A stretch of DNA of 64,000 nt, from the NCBI GenBank assembly GCA_013433145.1, contig CM024170.1, positions 4,731,459 through 4,795,458 of the forward strand, in the 5' to 3' direction. This document shows, in pieces, positions 36,801-50,219 of the stretch; the first letter of the stretch is position 1; each line of letters opens with the position of its first letter. The notes under the pieces are model-generated. The model was given only the letters and a program-made list of their open reading frames with translations. It searched no databases and had not been told where the DNA came from. This DNA is from Ascaris suum. Its lineage: Eukaryota > Nematoda > Chromadorea > Rhabditida > Ascarididae. Both the position numbers and the translations under genes were made by a program.

Positions 36801-39800
36801 TTTTTATGGGCGCTTTCAGTGAAGTACAGTTCGCTCATTCCCCCTCCCCCTCCTCCTTTTCTCCCCCACACACATCCAACCGACTCTCCTCCCAAGTTGG
36901 AAAGCAAAATAAAATTTTGTAGCGAAGGTTCTGTTTCAGTGGTCTAACAGCGATAGCGACCTACTTTTTGACGAAGGAACTCTGGACGCCGGGTGCCGGT
37001 TTATTCGCAGCATGTTTCATTGCCATATCTCCCGGATATACCAGTCGATCGGTAGCTGGCTCCTACGACAACGAGGGTATCGCCATCTTCGCTCTACAGG
37101 TCTTTTACAATTCTAATAAAACTTTTAATTCATGGAGGCTTTCTTCGGTGATTTATTGTTGCGGCATAGGTGTAACCTCTCGAGGTTGCTTGGAACCATT
37201 CGTCTCCTTTCATGACGTTGCATGTTTAAGACATGCTAGATGACCAGAGGAGGAGGCACATCGGAGGCGTTATACATAAATGTCTTCTCTAGGAACGTGT
37301 CGTAGACTCAAATCTTACGTGACAGCAGTTTTATTTGAGTTTGGTGGGGTTTTTATGAGTGGTTACCTATATTTCGCCGTATAGGTATTTCCGCTAGAGC
37401 TGTAGCCAGAATGAAAGAGCCAATGGAGTTGAATATGAAACTAATGAGTTAGTCAATACCTCTTCTTTTCGAAAAATGTTCTGCTTGGAGAGGATAGTAG
37501 GATGGCTTTATGTATTCCTGTTATTTTGTCAGCTTGCTAGTTCAAACCCTGAAATCGATGAAATTACAGTTAGGCACAGTCTACCTAGTTGGGTAATTTC
37601 CGTAGCACAGCGCTTTCCCCTTTAACCTGAACACTTAGAACGTTAAATGCGCATAAAATCTGTGTATATTTTGGATTGGCTGGATCACATTTTACATTCA
37701 TCCAATTCTAGGAAATGATCCTTTTGTGGAAAATTTTGTATGAGCACATGGTTGGATAAGTTGAAATGCGAATGCTTTGTTATTTGGTTAGTGAGTAAAA
37801 TTAGTTGGCCGGTCAGCGTTGTTGCAAAAACGTATATTATGTCGACTCGTCGTACGCAATTTTCTACTGGATTTGTTTCACTTTGTATTTCATTCTTGCT
37901 GTTACATTAACAATTTCTCTTGTTTAATTTCAGTTCACCTACTTTTTATGGGTTCGATCGGTGAAAACGGGTTCTGTGTTCTGGGGCTCGTTGACTGCAC
38001 TTTCTTACTTCTATATGGTTTCTGCTTGGGGTGGATATGTGTTTATCATCAACCTGATTCCGCTGCATGTGCTCACGCTCATTCTTATCGGCAGATATTC
38101 GTCAAAGCTTTACGTCGGTTCGTATCATTTTTACTGAGGGTTACTCGTATAATGATTAAGTCATTGAATGAGGTCTCTTAAAGGGCCTTTTTGCCATTTG
38201 TTTTCTTCTGGAGGATGACTGATAAATCCTTGTGCCTTGAGGGCTCAAACCGAAAATGTGCGAGGAACACCTCTACTTTCCGCGTTATTAGGCTTTGTTA
38301 CTTGATTGGAATGGGGATTTAATCACTATAACTGTGCGTTTTTGTGGATTTTTAACGACACTAATTTATGAATTCAGAAAATTGCTGGGTTCTTTTTTGA
38401 AAAGGTTATGAAAAACTTATTCAGAACTTATCTTGTTATGCGGCTTTTATATTCGTTTCTTACTAATGACATTAGTAGTAATATTCAGAGCAAGGATTAT
38501 AAAAATAATGCAAATGAAACCATCAAGAAATAATCGTCCAATTCTTCCATTTTTCATAGTAGGTCGATTTTTAAGGAGCGAATGATTCCTTTTTCGTGTT
38601 ACTTGAGCTTTCGTGAAGAAATTTCCAGAAAATAAAATTTTTGGTCCGAATGAGTAGGAATGAAAGTAATTAGTTGTTCAGACTTCCTTGGTTGTTTATG
38701 ACAGGTCTTTTTCATCTTTCAAGGTCATTGTGCTCAGTGACTATTCAGTTGATTAATATGAATTAATAGAATCTTTTCCGCATTTTAAGTTAGGTATAAA
38801 ACTGATGTTTTTCCTTCATTAGTATATGTTTGCTGCCGTCTTTTATCATTCACCAATATATTGTTGTACATAAATTTTTTATTTGATTTAGCATACACAA
38901 CGTTCTATGTGCTGGGCCAAGTGATGGCGATGCAGATTCCTTTTGTGGGTTTCCAGCCGGTTAAAACATCGGAACATATGGCGGCAGCTGGAGTATTCGG
39001 TCTTCTTCAGGTCAGTTTTGATAGCATGCTGGCTGCATATCAACCTTGTTTGATGTGATAATTCAGAAACCATGACATTTTGCGATTAAAGATTGATCTC
39101 ACCCAAACGAGGTTACATGCTGGCCGAAAAGAGGAGAGTAACAATTTTGAAATGCAACTTATCTGTCGAACAATACAAAGTTGTGTTGTATTACGGATGG
39201 GTTTTAAAGCCTTTTTATAGACGTTTTGTTGAATAAGAATTCGGCAGGTGATAAGTGTGGCAGCAATGGGAAATTCTAGCTGATTGACTGCGATTGTTTC
39301 ACTCGTTTGTTACTTGTGGTTCTCCAGTAATATTTCTAGTAATATTTTAGTTTTTTTTGCTACCTACGCTTTTTCTTTTTATACGCACTGATTGACGCTT
39401 AAATGTTTTGCGCTTAGATGTCGTCGTATGGTTTTGATGAATCGAATCGTTAATTCTAAGTGGTACGTGTTACTCGAAGTGGGATATAATTTTAGGTGAT
39501 AGCGCTGTTGAAGTATGCACAACGCCGTATCACTCGAAAGCAGTTCGTCACACTTTTCGTTGGTGGAGTTGCGGTGGCGTTTTTAGGCGGTCTGACGCTC
39601 ATCGTTCTGCTCACTTATGCGGGTTCGAACAGCTTAGATACTGATTTGCTGCTGCTTTCACTTTAATGATTTTTGCAATTTTTTGAGTCTGAAGTGAGGT
39701 AGATTACAGAATTTAGAGGAGACGCTTTGAGATTTCGAAGTAGAATTTTGTTCGAGAGCTTATGGGAATAAAGTTATGCTAGTCATATTTCCAGCATATC

Positions 39801-42800
39801 CTAATATCGCTTTGCAAAATGCTCTGATGCACATAGAAGGTAGTATACGTGTACTTTCTTCCCGGCGCATGCACTCCCTCAATCCTGTCATCTGATCAAA
39901 TGCTATATTGAAGGAAGGGGTGAGTTTTCTTATAGCGTTTATACGAGTTACAGACACGAGGTTAATGCAGTCAGCGATTTTCGTATTTGTGCCATTACTT
40001 AAGCAGCATCATCGCGATTGGAAACTTCGTGCGACAAAGAGTACTATATAATAGTAGCACGTGGAGCTGTGTTTTCTCTCATATTAGGAGCCAGATTCGT
40101 ATTGCTGGTTCCGATATGCATTACTGAGTGGGATTTGGTTGTTTACTTTCAGGGTATATAGCGCCATGGTCAGGTCGATTCTATTCACTGTGGGACACAG
40201 GTTACGCCAAGATTCATATTCCTATCATAGCATCAGTCTCAGAGCATCAGCCTACCACTTGGGTGTCCTTCTTTTTCGATCTACACATTACTGCTGCGGT
40301 TTTCCCAGCTGGTCTTTGGTACTGTGTCAAAAACGTCAACGATGAGCGCGTCTTCAGTAAGTTGCACAATTGTTGTAAGTTGTTGTTTAGCCTACATGCA
40401 TGGCTCTCGGCAAGTTAATAATGATTTGGGTTGTGTCGTTTCCAACCCGGCATCAGAAAGGTTTTGCTGCTTACGGTACGCCAAAGAGCGGTCTCATTCT
40501 GGAAGTGGCTCAATAAATTGGTTCTCAATCTGTTAATGTTTTATGATTGGAAGTTGGGTGATTTGGCACCTTAGTCCCACTTTGTGGATCTGCCCTTCAC
40601 ATATATAGACCGAGTTTTATTAATCGTTTAATTGCTTGATTGGATTTATACATTATAAGCTTTGCCATTTTAAGCAATATCTGATTGACTTGTAAACTCG
40701 ACGCTGGAATATGTCGAGGATGTTCGAAAATCCTGTTGTCCTAGTATTTGGATTTCTTGAAGTGGTCGTTACAACACCCCAGCTTGCTTTCCCTTTTCTC
40801 CCTCCCCAAAGTTCCTCCCCTTCTCCATCATTGCTCATGCCTCATTTTGCCTCTCTTTTAACATCGCAGCGTAATGAACAGCGAAAGTATTTATCGAAAT
40901 TATTCTGGCAATGCAAAAGAGGAGAAGAAATTTGATGTGAAAATGATCGACAGCGTAATAAAAAACTGAAGAGATGCAACAGCGTCGAGAGAGGAGTCAG
41001 CAAATTTGAGGATTGTAACTAAATTGTCAGCTGCAAAGAAGAGTGAGATGCTCGAAATTCGATGTAAACATTCGGTTTTATAGCCGCTTTTATCCTGACT
41101 TGAATGCCGATTTGATTGTTTTCTAGTTGACTACGTTCTGCAGCGAAAATGAGCTCACCAAGAATAGGGCATCGGTTTGCCAAAGCAGTTTATGGCTCTA
41201 GTTTCGAAAATGAAGCCGTTTACTTTCTAAGCAACGAGATGTTCGTGATGTTTTGAAGAATTTCCAAATCGTTCTATAAAGAAGAGTCACAATTTTTTGT
41301 GCGATGCAAGATTTAGCCGGTGTTTTTTGAGTACATAGAGGATGGATATTGCCATACGAGATTCGTACGACTGCTTGCTAAAAGAAAGGCGTTGCCTTAG
41401 TCTGGAATTTTCCTATAATATGGAAATTTTCCGTTTTCCTCATGAGTTTAAAGTGCTGCTTTCCTATATTAATTTTCGATGGCTTCTACAAATTTTGCTC
41501 TCCTTGAGAAGAGTCGTCCTAAAACCTTGAGAATTTTTCAAGCTGGATTTCCTTGCATAGAACAAATTCTCCAGTACATGAATCCGCTCTTCAATGTATC
41601 ACTTCCTTTACATGAATACGCTCTTCAATGTATATGCACACTGCATATAGAAACAATGTCATTTAAGTGCTTAGAAGGTCTTATTGAGGTGATTTATTAC
41701 ATCAGAAATGGTTGGGGTTCTCTTTTCTGTTACTACTTAGAAAGTACGGATTTTCAACATTATGCGCCTTCCAAAATAAATTTTTCGGCGTGCATTCATT
41801 ACATCGCATTCCGCTTGGATTCCCTTCAAAAAGATCTGGTTTCCAAAGCACTTGAACGACGACAAAAAAGTCAGTCCGATTTTCTCGAACTTTCCAAAAA
41901 ATTTCCATTGAATTTCGGGAAAAGCAATTGCGCTAGAGTAAAGTGGATTTGAATTTCGTAATGGACGCTGAAGAATAATCTAGAAAGTCTATAATACATC
42001 ATTGATATAATGCGCCGGTTTAATGCATAGCTTCAAACATTTTGTATGTTATGCATTTATAACACTCGGAAGAAAACAGCTGGTTCCAGAACGACGCTTA
42101 TTATCCTTTTTAAAGCTGATGGACATTTTTCTCAGCAATGAATTAATCCATGAGATTCACCTTTACTAGCATTTCTGGGCATCTGTCTTTCAGAACTGAA
42201 AGCATTCAATAAAAAGATTATTGCCATTCGTGATGATTAGACAAATGAGTTGAGAAGGGATCTATTTAACGTTCATTAAACTGCACATTGAGGCAGATAT
42301 ATATATTTTTGAAAATCTTTAATTCCTTTAGTTTCAAGAAAAACAGTATCAGCGATATTTCACTAAGGCGAATAAAATATGCAAAAAAAAGCAGCGATAA
42401 GCAACAACTTTCCATTTGAGATCAGCCGCGATTTACTTAACACGTTGTGCATGCGCAATGTGTGAATAAGCGCTGCATAGATGGCGTCAAAGCAAGCACT
42501 TCGCAATTGTTTCAGTTATTCTCTATGCGGTAACGGCGGTGTACTTCGCGGGCGTAATGGTACGCTTAATGTTAACGCTTACACCGGTGGTGTGCGTACT
42601 GTCAGGTATCGCCTTCTCATATACCTACGAGAAGTACCTGGTTGATGACGGCGAGCAGCCTAAAAGGTTCGATTTGTATTTGCGGAGAGAACACGTATCG
42701 ACGGGTCAAGCGCAACGTTTTGTCGGCTGTTTAGACGAGCACAGTGCCTTAAAATTTCCTGAACCACCGAGGTTAAAGAACCCAAAATTCATGTTAAAGG

Positions 42801-45800
42801 ATAAGTCTTGGTTGATCCTGTGGTGATTGCCTTGGTGGGGTGGTTTTGTTTATTCTTGAATTTAACGTCATCGATAACCATAGAGTAAAGATGTTTTGTT
42901 TAAATTTTGGGAGAGCATTTCATTCATTTGCAGTTTGCAGTATACGAAGGTAATTCATCGCTTCCATATTTTTGTTAAACAAATGGCAGATGCAAATGAT
43001 GTTCGGGTTCGCTGCACACTTATGCACGGATCAGATATGGAATGGGAGCTGCATATCAGTTTGAGTTTAATTGTGCACAGCGCGCTTTCGCCTAGTTTCA
43101 TATTGATCCCGAGGTAGTCATTCGTTTTAAGTTTTTTAATTTTAATAGGGGGAATTACTGATCGTTGTTGTATTTTAGTGGATCGGACGAGGAAGAGAGC
43201 AAACATCTATACGATAAAGCTGGCAAAAGCCGAAAAGGGGGTTCTTGGACAAATCAAGCGGCACCCGAGGGTGAGGATGCTTCGATCGGGATGAACGCCA
43301 GATCAATAGTGTCGGTCGTGCTCGTGCTCATGCTGCTGATGTTTGTTGTGCATTGTACATACGTCACGAGCAACGCCTATTCGCATCCCTCGGTCGTCTT
43401 GCAATCACACACTTCTGATGGGTAACGCTGTCTCTCGTTTTTTGAAATTACTTTTTTTTTTCTAGCAGTGCTTTTATTATTGTGAATAGTGTACGTACTA
43501 TAGAAATCTGGTTATATACTAATCTCCTGGATCACACGTTCACCGTTAAAAGGTGATAGCTGTTGCAGATGTCAAAGTACTAGTCCAACTTCACTGTTTT
43601 GCTTTATCTCTGAAGTTTGGGAAATCCATGATTGCTTTGTATGTCAATTTATGAGTGCTCCCAGCAACACTCAGGCATGCATATGTGGCAAAGTATGTGA
43701 CACGTGTGAGGTTGATTATTGCTTAAATATGCGTTCTACCAATATATTGCTTATTCGTAAGGTTGACTGGCATTGAAACCTTTTTGAGAGTAAGAAGAGG
43801 TGTTGAGGGAAAAAATCAGTATATAGCGAATTTAAAGAAGGATGAGGAATGTGGTTTAGTGGGATAGCGTTTCAGAGGTCGTGTGATCATGGACGATTTC
43901 CGTGAGGCATATTATTGGCTACGAAAGAATACCGAGGAGAATGCCCGAGTGATGAGTTGGTGGGATTACGGCTATCAGATCGCAGGAATGGCAAACAGAA
44001 CGACACTCGTCGACAATAACACGTGGAATAATTCGCACATTGCGTTGGCATGTTGCTTTTTCATTTTTCTGAGATTTCTTGGAAACGGTTTTTAAAAAAC
44101 AGTGGCTTAGTAACTTCTTTTGGGCGATAAGATCGCCACTATATTTTAGAATAAATTGATGGCTTATCGTAAACGAACAATTTTTAAAGGATGATTTGTA
44201 GATTGTTTGCTAGGGAATATTAGGCATAAGTTGACAAAAAGCGGAGGGAATCTCTTTCTTTAAAAACCTATTTTATTTGAACATATTTAACGCTGGCTTT
44301 CTACGGGTATTGTGAAAAGTGTTAGACGAACTTTACAGCTTTTTGACTGCCGCGATTGCTCGTCATTCTTTATATTTTCTGGAATGAACTTCATAAATTT
44401 TCGTTTACCTCGCAGAATATTTCGTTTCACAAGGTCTAATGTGACGCTAATATAAAATATTGCCCAGGTTGTATTAGTATGGTAGTGACTTATTCTATTC
44501 CGTCGTAAAATTCGATGATTAAACGGGTTGCGCCTGTATGCCAACACGCTGGTAGCCCATTCTTCATGTAGTGGAAAGAGTAAAGGCAATAATAGTGTGT
44601 TGCACTTTTTGCACGTTCTACCCTAATTTATATATTGTAAACGATGGAATGTTTCTCGAAATATTTAGCAATTAGATGAATGCGTCGTGCTAATTGATTT
44701 TTCCGTTGAAAGCACAGAATGCAGACATAAATAAGAAATGGGGAACATCGGAAATTCAAACAGATGTTTTTTGACGCAACGGGAGTTCTGCTTCACTTCG
44801 AGATCTGAAGCGAAAAGTGGAAAGCACCTGAAGCTCACAAGTAGATCCTTTACGAAGTAGGAGCTCCAGTTTGCCACTTGCTTTGACTCCGTCCTTCAGT
44901 ACTTAATTCCGTATAAGCGGTAATCATTTTGACCCTAAGGTTATAGGCTCTAAGGTGGGCTGCTACATTCATTTACTACCAGAAACAGCAGTCGCTTGCA
45001 AAGTGCTATTAACGATGACGCAAGTGATTGCCCTTTCTAATCAAGAATAGAGCTGTGTCGTGGGGAAGTATAGCATGACATGTTTTCCGGTGTATTCAAA
45101 GTTTCTAGTGAATTGTTATATTAATTCGAACGTTTTATGAAAATTTTGGTGAAAACTAAGTATGTAATTGTTATATGTTGCATTTTTCTTTGTCTAGTGG
45201 TACTGGCTGTTGCTCAGCTGGCTCACCTGCTCACCGGGGGCTTGCAAAACATCAGAGCAAGTATTATCCGCTGGCACATCGTGTCATGCCATGCCAGATT
45301 GACCGTAGTCTCTACATTGCGATGAAGTCGAATCGGTTCGGATACTTCAATTTTTCTCTCTTCCAGGCAAGGTGGGGAGACTGGAGAACTGGGAGGAGGA
45401 TGAACCAATCTGAAAGCGTACTCGCTTAATGTACAAAATTGTGATTGTGATAGCTCCTCTTCGTTTATTATTGCGGTAATGTGACATCCATTCTGCTTTT
45501 CCGAGGAGCCGGAGTTGAGATGGGCAACTTGTTCAGGTAGGCAAGGCGATGTCGTCGAATGAATCGTCAGCCTATGAGATAATGCGTGCACTCGATGTCG
45601 ATTACGTGCTTGCGATATTTGGTGGCGTCATCGGATATTCAGGTAATATTTTTTCTGATGGTGGCACGTTTTTTGATGACTCTGATGACTGATAAAGGTG
45701 GGAGGAAAATGTAGTGAGAGGTATAAAACTTTGTGACTCATCAGCGAAAGAGGATTCTTTTATTGTTTTGTGGGAAGTGTTCTCTTCGAAGCGTTCGAAG

Positions 45801-48800
45801 ATGATATTCAGAGCGGAAATTTCTCTGTATCCAGATTGCTGACCTTAAAGGATTTGATTGTTTGTCTTGAATTCGATGTGGCAATTTTACTGCTCGTTGA
45901 CACCGTTCCAATAGATGCTTGTCTTGGAGCACATCGAAACTCGTTTTTCTGAAGAACCAAATATGAAACGCTTTCAAAACTTCCATCGAGGGGTAGGCGA
46001 AGGGGAAGAGGTGGGGGTGGGGTTGTACTTGAGTGATTCTGAGGTTTGTGCAGTTATATTACGATTCTACCAACGATATCTGGACGAATTTCGTTCTTTG
46101 AGATGAATTTCTTATGGGAAGTTTGTATAAACTAATGGTATTTTTATTAAAGGCGATGACATAAATAAGTTTCTGTGGATGGTACGTATAGCTGAAGGGG
46201 AATATCCTAAAGAAATTCGAGAGAGTAACTATTTCTCGGAATCGGGCGATTATACGGTCGGTGCGCAAGCTTCAGAGACGATGCTCAATTGTCTCATGTA
46301 TAAAATATCCTACTATCGATTCGGCGAAATTAAGGTTAGTGCGAATCGTAGGATCATTATTGTTCGCAGACTGTGTAATTAAAATTGTATAGCCATTCGT
46401 TTGGCCAGTTTTGTATGGCCTTGCGATCACTGCTGCAAGTGTTTGGCCATAGTTACAAACACCAGAAGATTTAACTTTGCTCGCTATATTCTTCATAAAA
46501 GTTGATGTATAATTTGTTTCGGCATAATCAGCCAGTGTTTGTTACGCTGAATTTTGGTGCTTAGCGCCTCTTCGTTAAGACCTACAATTGTGTCCTATGG
46601 AATGATGAGGTTCTGGAGTTGATCCAGGAATTCATTTGCGCAATCAATAAATTCAAAGCGGACGCTCACCTGCTGCTAGCGAAATGTTAGAAAGGTTTTT
46701 ACGTTGTAGAGAAAAAGTTAATTATCCAAGTGAATTAAGAGAGGAGGTTCATGCAGAGTCATCCACCACTGTAAAACATTTGAATGGTTTTTTATTCTTT
46801 TTTTTTTCAGCCCTTATTAGCCTCCTCCTTCTTATCCTTTCTTAAAAGTTTTTATTTTTTTGACTAAGAATGACGGCTTTTTGAGAGATGTATGGAATAA
46901 AGCAGCGGTCATTCTTCTACAGCGAGGAAATCTTCAAAGCTTATGAGCGAGAATTTTCCTGACGTTCTTCAACAAAATTTCAGGAACTTTAGTTGGATAT
47001 ACCACTTTTATTCGTTGCATCGTTAAAAAATTATAAGCGATCAAAGTATCGCTATTAATTGTTGAGTAACGTGAAGCGATTGGGCGTTTTGATGTTGTTG
47101 AAGTTTTAGTTGGGTTATCAACAACCAGCTGGACTTGACCGTACTCGTGGCTACGTGATCGGCAAAAAAGATATTGTATTGGAACACCTTGAGGAAGCAT
47201 ACACATCGGAGAATTGGCTTGTGCGCATCTATAAAGTGAAGAGGCCCAACAATCGCCCCACCGTCAAATACCAAAAGAGACAGATCAAATCGTGGAAACC
47301 AATGCTTATCTCCAAAAAGGTTTGTTTCAGAGATCAGTGCATCTCGGAGTTGCAATAGTATCCAAGAGAGGCGAATGTAGAAGCATTACAGCGCGATATG
47401 TGCGCTTCCACGGTATCTTTGCTTTAATGCGTGAAACGTGAAATTGTCAGATGTTTTATCGTAAATTTGGTAGGGTGTCGGATTGCTTCGAGAGGTATTA
47501 GAGTGGAGGGATCGCCACTAATTACAGCAATACTAGATTTAAAATGACAGCAAGCCGAAAATGTTGCACAGAACAATGCACTAGCGATATAAGTCTATAG
47601 TGAAGTGCAGGAAATATTCGCTCTTCGTGTCCATCCAGTTGAAGTCTTTCATATAACAGGTAGTATTTTATTCTTTTTTTCAAGTTTCTACGTAAAAGTT
47701 AGTCTGAAGGTGAAACGGGGCCTGAAATTACGCAAATATATGTAAACAATAGCGGTTACTCTTTAGAAGAGAGTAAAAACTTGTGCAAGGCTAGCAATGA
47801 AAATTTCATAAGGGTGCATCTTTGTTGGTCATATTGACGGTGTTCCCATGAGGAGAAGCGCTTTAGCGGGTAAAGCTTAACGTTATTGATTATGAGGGTG
47901 CGAATATTGCGAGGTTAGTAGTCTTGATCTGCATATATGCAACTCTCTGAACAATAGTTCAGTTCTTGGATACCTTGAATTTTTAAGTGTCGTCATGTGT
48001 TTGCGGACAAGAAGTCAGCCTAGAAGTAACCGGCATTGACGAAGAAACCGATTTCCTACTGTTGGTGTGAAATACGAATATGATATTTTATATGAACTTA
48101 TAGGTGGAACTGCTGTTCCGCTTTAAAGTTGACAGGTTATCCTACGTGTGAAGTAGTACTAGGTAAGCGTAGTACGTAGCCGGGAAAACTTGTTCAGTTA
48201 GGTTGATTTTATTGACTGAAGATTTTAAAGAGCATCGTACAGAAATACAACGAAGTTCTTGCATGTCATGAAGGAGGTTTACCTCATTCCCTCTGCACTA
48301 AGATCCGAAAGGAAGGCATACTAAGGGTGAATAATATTTCAGTGAGTGAGTACAACATACAAAGGTGAATACCACCGGCAATGGTTGTATTTAGAGGAAG
48401 AGCAGTGTGAAAGTATCAAATGCCAGGTAGCGCGGCGGAAAGTCGCGCAAGTGGGAGGTGAGGGTGACGGATGACTCGCCTATGTTTCAAGAATGAGGTT
48501 CTGACCTCATTAGGTACAGTGCTGGCTAAAGCAGTATTTAATAATGGGAATATAGTCACAGCACGATTGGTGGTTTGACAGTAGCAAAGGCAGTATATTA
48601 GCATTGGTAGTAATATGACAATAAAAAATTAAATAACAATGAGAATGATCACAATCAAGACAGTAGCGATGGCAATATCAGTATCAGTAGTAATAAGGAC
48701 AGTAACCGTAATAGTACCAGTAATAGAAGTTGCAGTTATGACAGTAAAAATAACAAAGAACGACAAAAAACAATACCAACGAAAATAACGACAAAGATTG

Positions 48801-49696
48801 TAGTAGTATTAACAAGTAACAACAAAAGCCGCTGTTAGAATCGTCAATTTATGTTATAGCCATCGGCAAGGATGTTGTTTTGCTAGCTATGTGCAACAAG
48901 CATTCCACGTTTAGGCTACGCTTTATCTCGCTCCCCACAATTTTACCTAGTGGGATTATTTGTTACAGTTATTTTTTATTATTAGCGCTATTGTTTTTAT
49001 TTTACCCTTGCTTTGATTTTTTCCACCTGGTGAAATTCTCTCAGTCTGTGCTTATGTCCGATTAAGTTCCCCTATGTATCATAAGTCCATACAGCATCTG
49101 ATGCTAGTGAAAATCTATTTTGTACCAATTTACGAAATTTACGTATCGATCATGAAGTGGAGGTCTTCTCAGATGTAGTCGCGGGGAGGATTTGTTTAAT
49201 TTTCACCCTTAATCTACTCATATGAGGTCAACGTTCATTTCCAAAACATTTTTGTGCCACATTTTCTATAATTGATTCACACTTCATGCTCTTGCAGTCT
49301 CTCTTTCGTTGTGAATTTTTGTATTTATTCGTCATGTTTGGTTATTTACGCTCAACGAATTTTAAGCAGATTTCTTTTAGCAGCAGTAATTTGTAATGTT
49401 ATGGCTGAAGTATTACGTAGGCTTGATTTGTTGCATCAGTTTTCAAGGTTATATAATGTGAGGCAATGATTGTCTCCTTTTTGCGCTCTTCGTGTTTATT
49501 TCTCAGTATACGTAACGAATTCAAAGAATATTGCATTCCATGCATTTTGCTAGTTATCTGCAGATACATTGCTTTATAACGTTTTCGTTTATCATGGAAA
49601 TGCTCTTTTTTTCAGGGCAAATCAAGACGAGGGATCCTGAAAGGGAAGCCGGTGGTGATTAAGGGCAGACGAGCAAGCAGTAGCTCGCAACAGTAG
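33809..49696 (+). CDS. stt-3: STT3, catalytic subunit of oligosaccharyltransferase, 774 aa
   Basis: Fifteen exons: 33809-33975, 34721-34829, 35760-35869, 36940-37099, 37934-38117, 38892-39010, 39496-39622, 40153-40356, 42516-42666, 43179-43421, 43876-44047, 45537-45642, 46153-46334, 47110-47319 and 49616-49696. They give 775 codons with all phases consistent. STT3 transfers the lipid-linked glycan to Asn in N-X-S/T sequons in the ER lumen. Visible hallmarks are HEFDPWFNYR (first luminal loop catalytic Asp), [24 protein letters not shown] (loop EL5), the WWDYGYQI acceptor-site motif, the conserved NNTWNNS glycosylation site and the D..K...M motif in DINKFLWM. Many hydrophobic membrane segments precede the soluble domain. 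The length fits single-gene invertebrate STT3. The ATG at 33809 follows a TTGCAG by eight bases, a likely trans-splice acceptor. Intron 11 (44048-45536) needs a GC donor. A basic tail ([11 protein letters not shown]) ends the protein. Confidence 0.95.
35059..35103. repeat. GT-rich microsatellite in STT3 intron 2
   Basis: An imperfect (TG)n tract with CA and CG interruptions, inside the intron 34830-35759. Confidence 0.85.
41479..41952 (+). other. 157-codon open frame inside STT3 intron 8
   Basis: This is one of the longest uninterrupted frames in the window and lies wholly within the intron 40357-42515. It has no recognisable domain, signal peptide or promoter. Part of it covers the internal duplication at 41575-41633. 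It is more likely chance or a decayed element than a nested gene. Confidence 0.15.
41575..41633. repeat. 25-base imperfect direct repeat in STT3 intron 8
   Basis: Two copies (41575-41599 and 41609-41633) of a sequence containing CGCTCTTCAATGTAT. They differ at one position and are separated by nine bases. Confidence 0.85.
48600..48840. repeat. diverged dispersed repeat, trinucleotide-rich, copy 1
   Basis: Lies in the last STT3 intron (47320-49615). It is a degenerate array of AGT/AAT/AAC-type triplets containing ATGACAGTAAAAATAACAAA. The flank to about 48960 also resembles the flank of the copy at 59158-59330. Confidence 0.6.
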
Positions 49697-50213
49697 ATTT
49701 TTTTATTTGATTGTGTAAAGTTCTTTTTTATGTGGCCAATGGGTTTCTTCTTATGTGGGGAATTGTTCCAAGATTCTTTTTTATTACTCAATGATTATTA
49801 TCGATGAGGTGGATGATTGATTTGAACAACAATTTAATTATATTCATTTGTTTCACCATCTTTATCGGATATCAAGATAAGTGCTTTCGGGTTAATTGAC
49901 CGTTTTTTTTCTCTTTTTTGTCCATGAAAAATATCGTTTTTATCTTGTTGGTCGTTCATTTTTGTTGTTGTCTGTTTTAATTGATCCATAGGGGCGCATG
50001 GCTAATCATAAGTTATTCTTTTCTTGGTACAGTTAAAATTGTTGCCCATCTTCTCTAAGAACCTCTTATTGATATTGGACGTCAATCGTTCTGTTCGGAA
50101 TTCGAGGATTTTAAAATTGCCGTTTCGGATATGGTATATTATATTTTGAGGGCATCGAGGATAAGAATTTTCGTTTATTTTTGATGATTAATATATTGAA
50201 TTATGGTACAGCG

Positions 50214-50219
50214 AATAAA
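50214..50219 (+). terminator. possible poly(A) signal for STT3
   Basis: The clearest AATAAA after the STT3 stop, 517 bases downstream, which would make an unusually long nematode 3' UTR. A non-canonical signal nearer the stop is equally possible. Confidence 0.25.

Noticed and set aside
39615..39635. GGGTTCGAAC, resembling a tRNA T-arm
   Set aside because: It straddles the STT3 exon 7 donor, and no matching acceptor stem or other arms surround it.
48600..48840. Triplet repeat as a coding poly-amino-acid tract
   Set aside because: It lies in an STT3 intron, has stops in frame, and a related copy lies in another intron.
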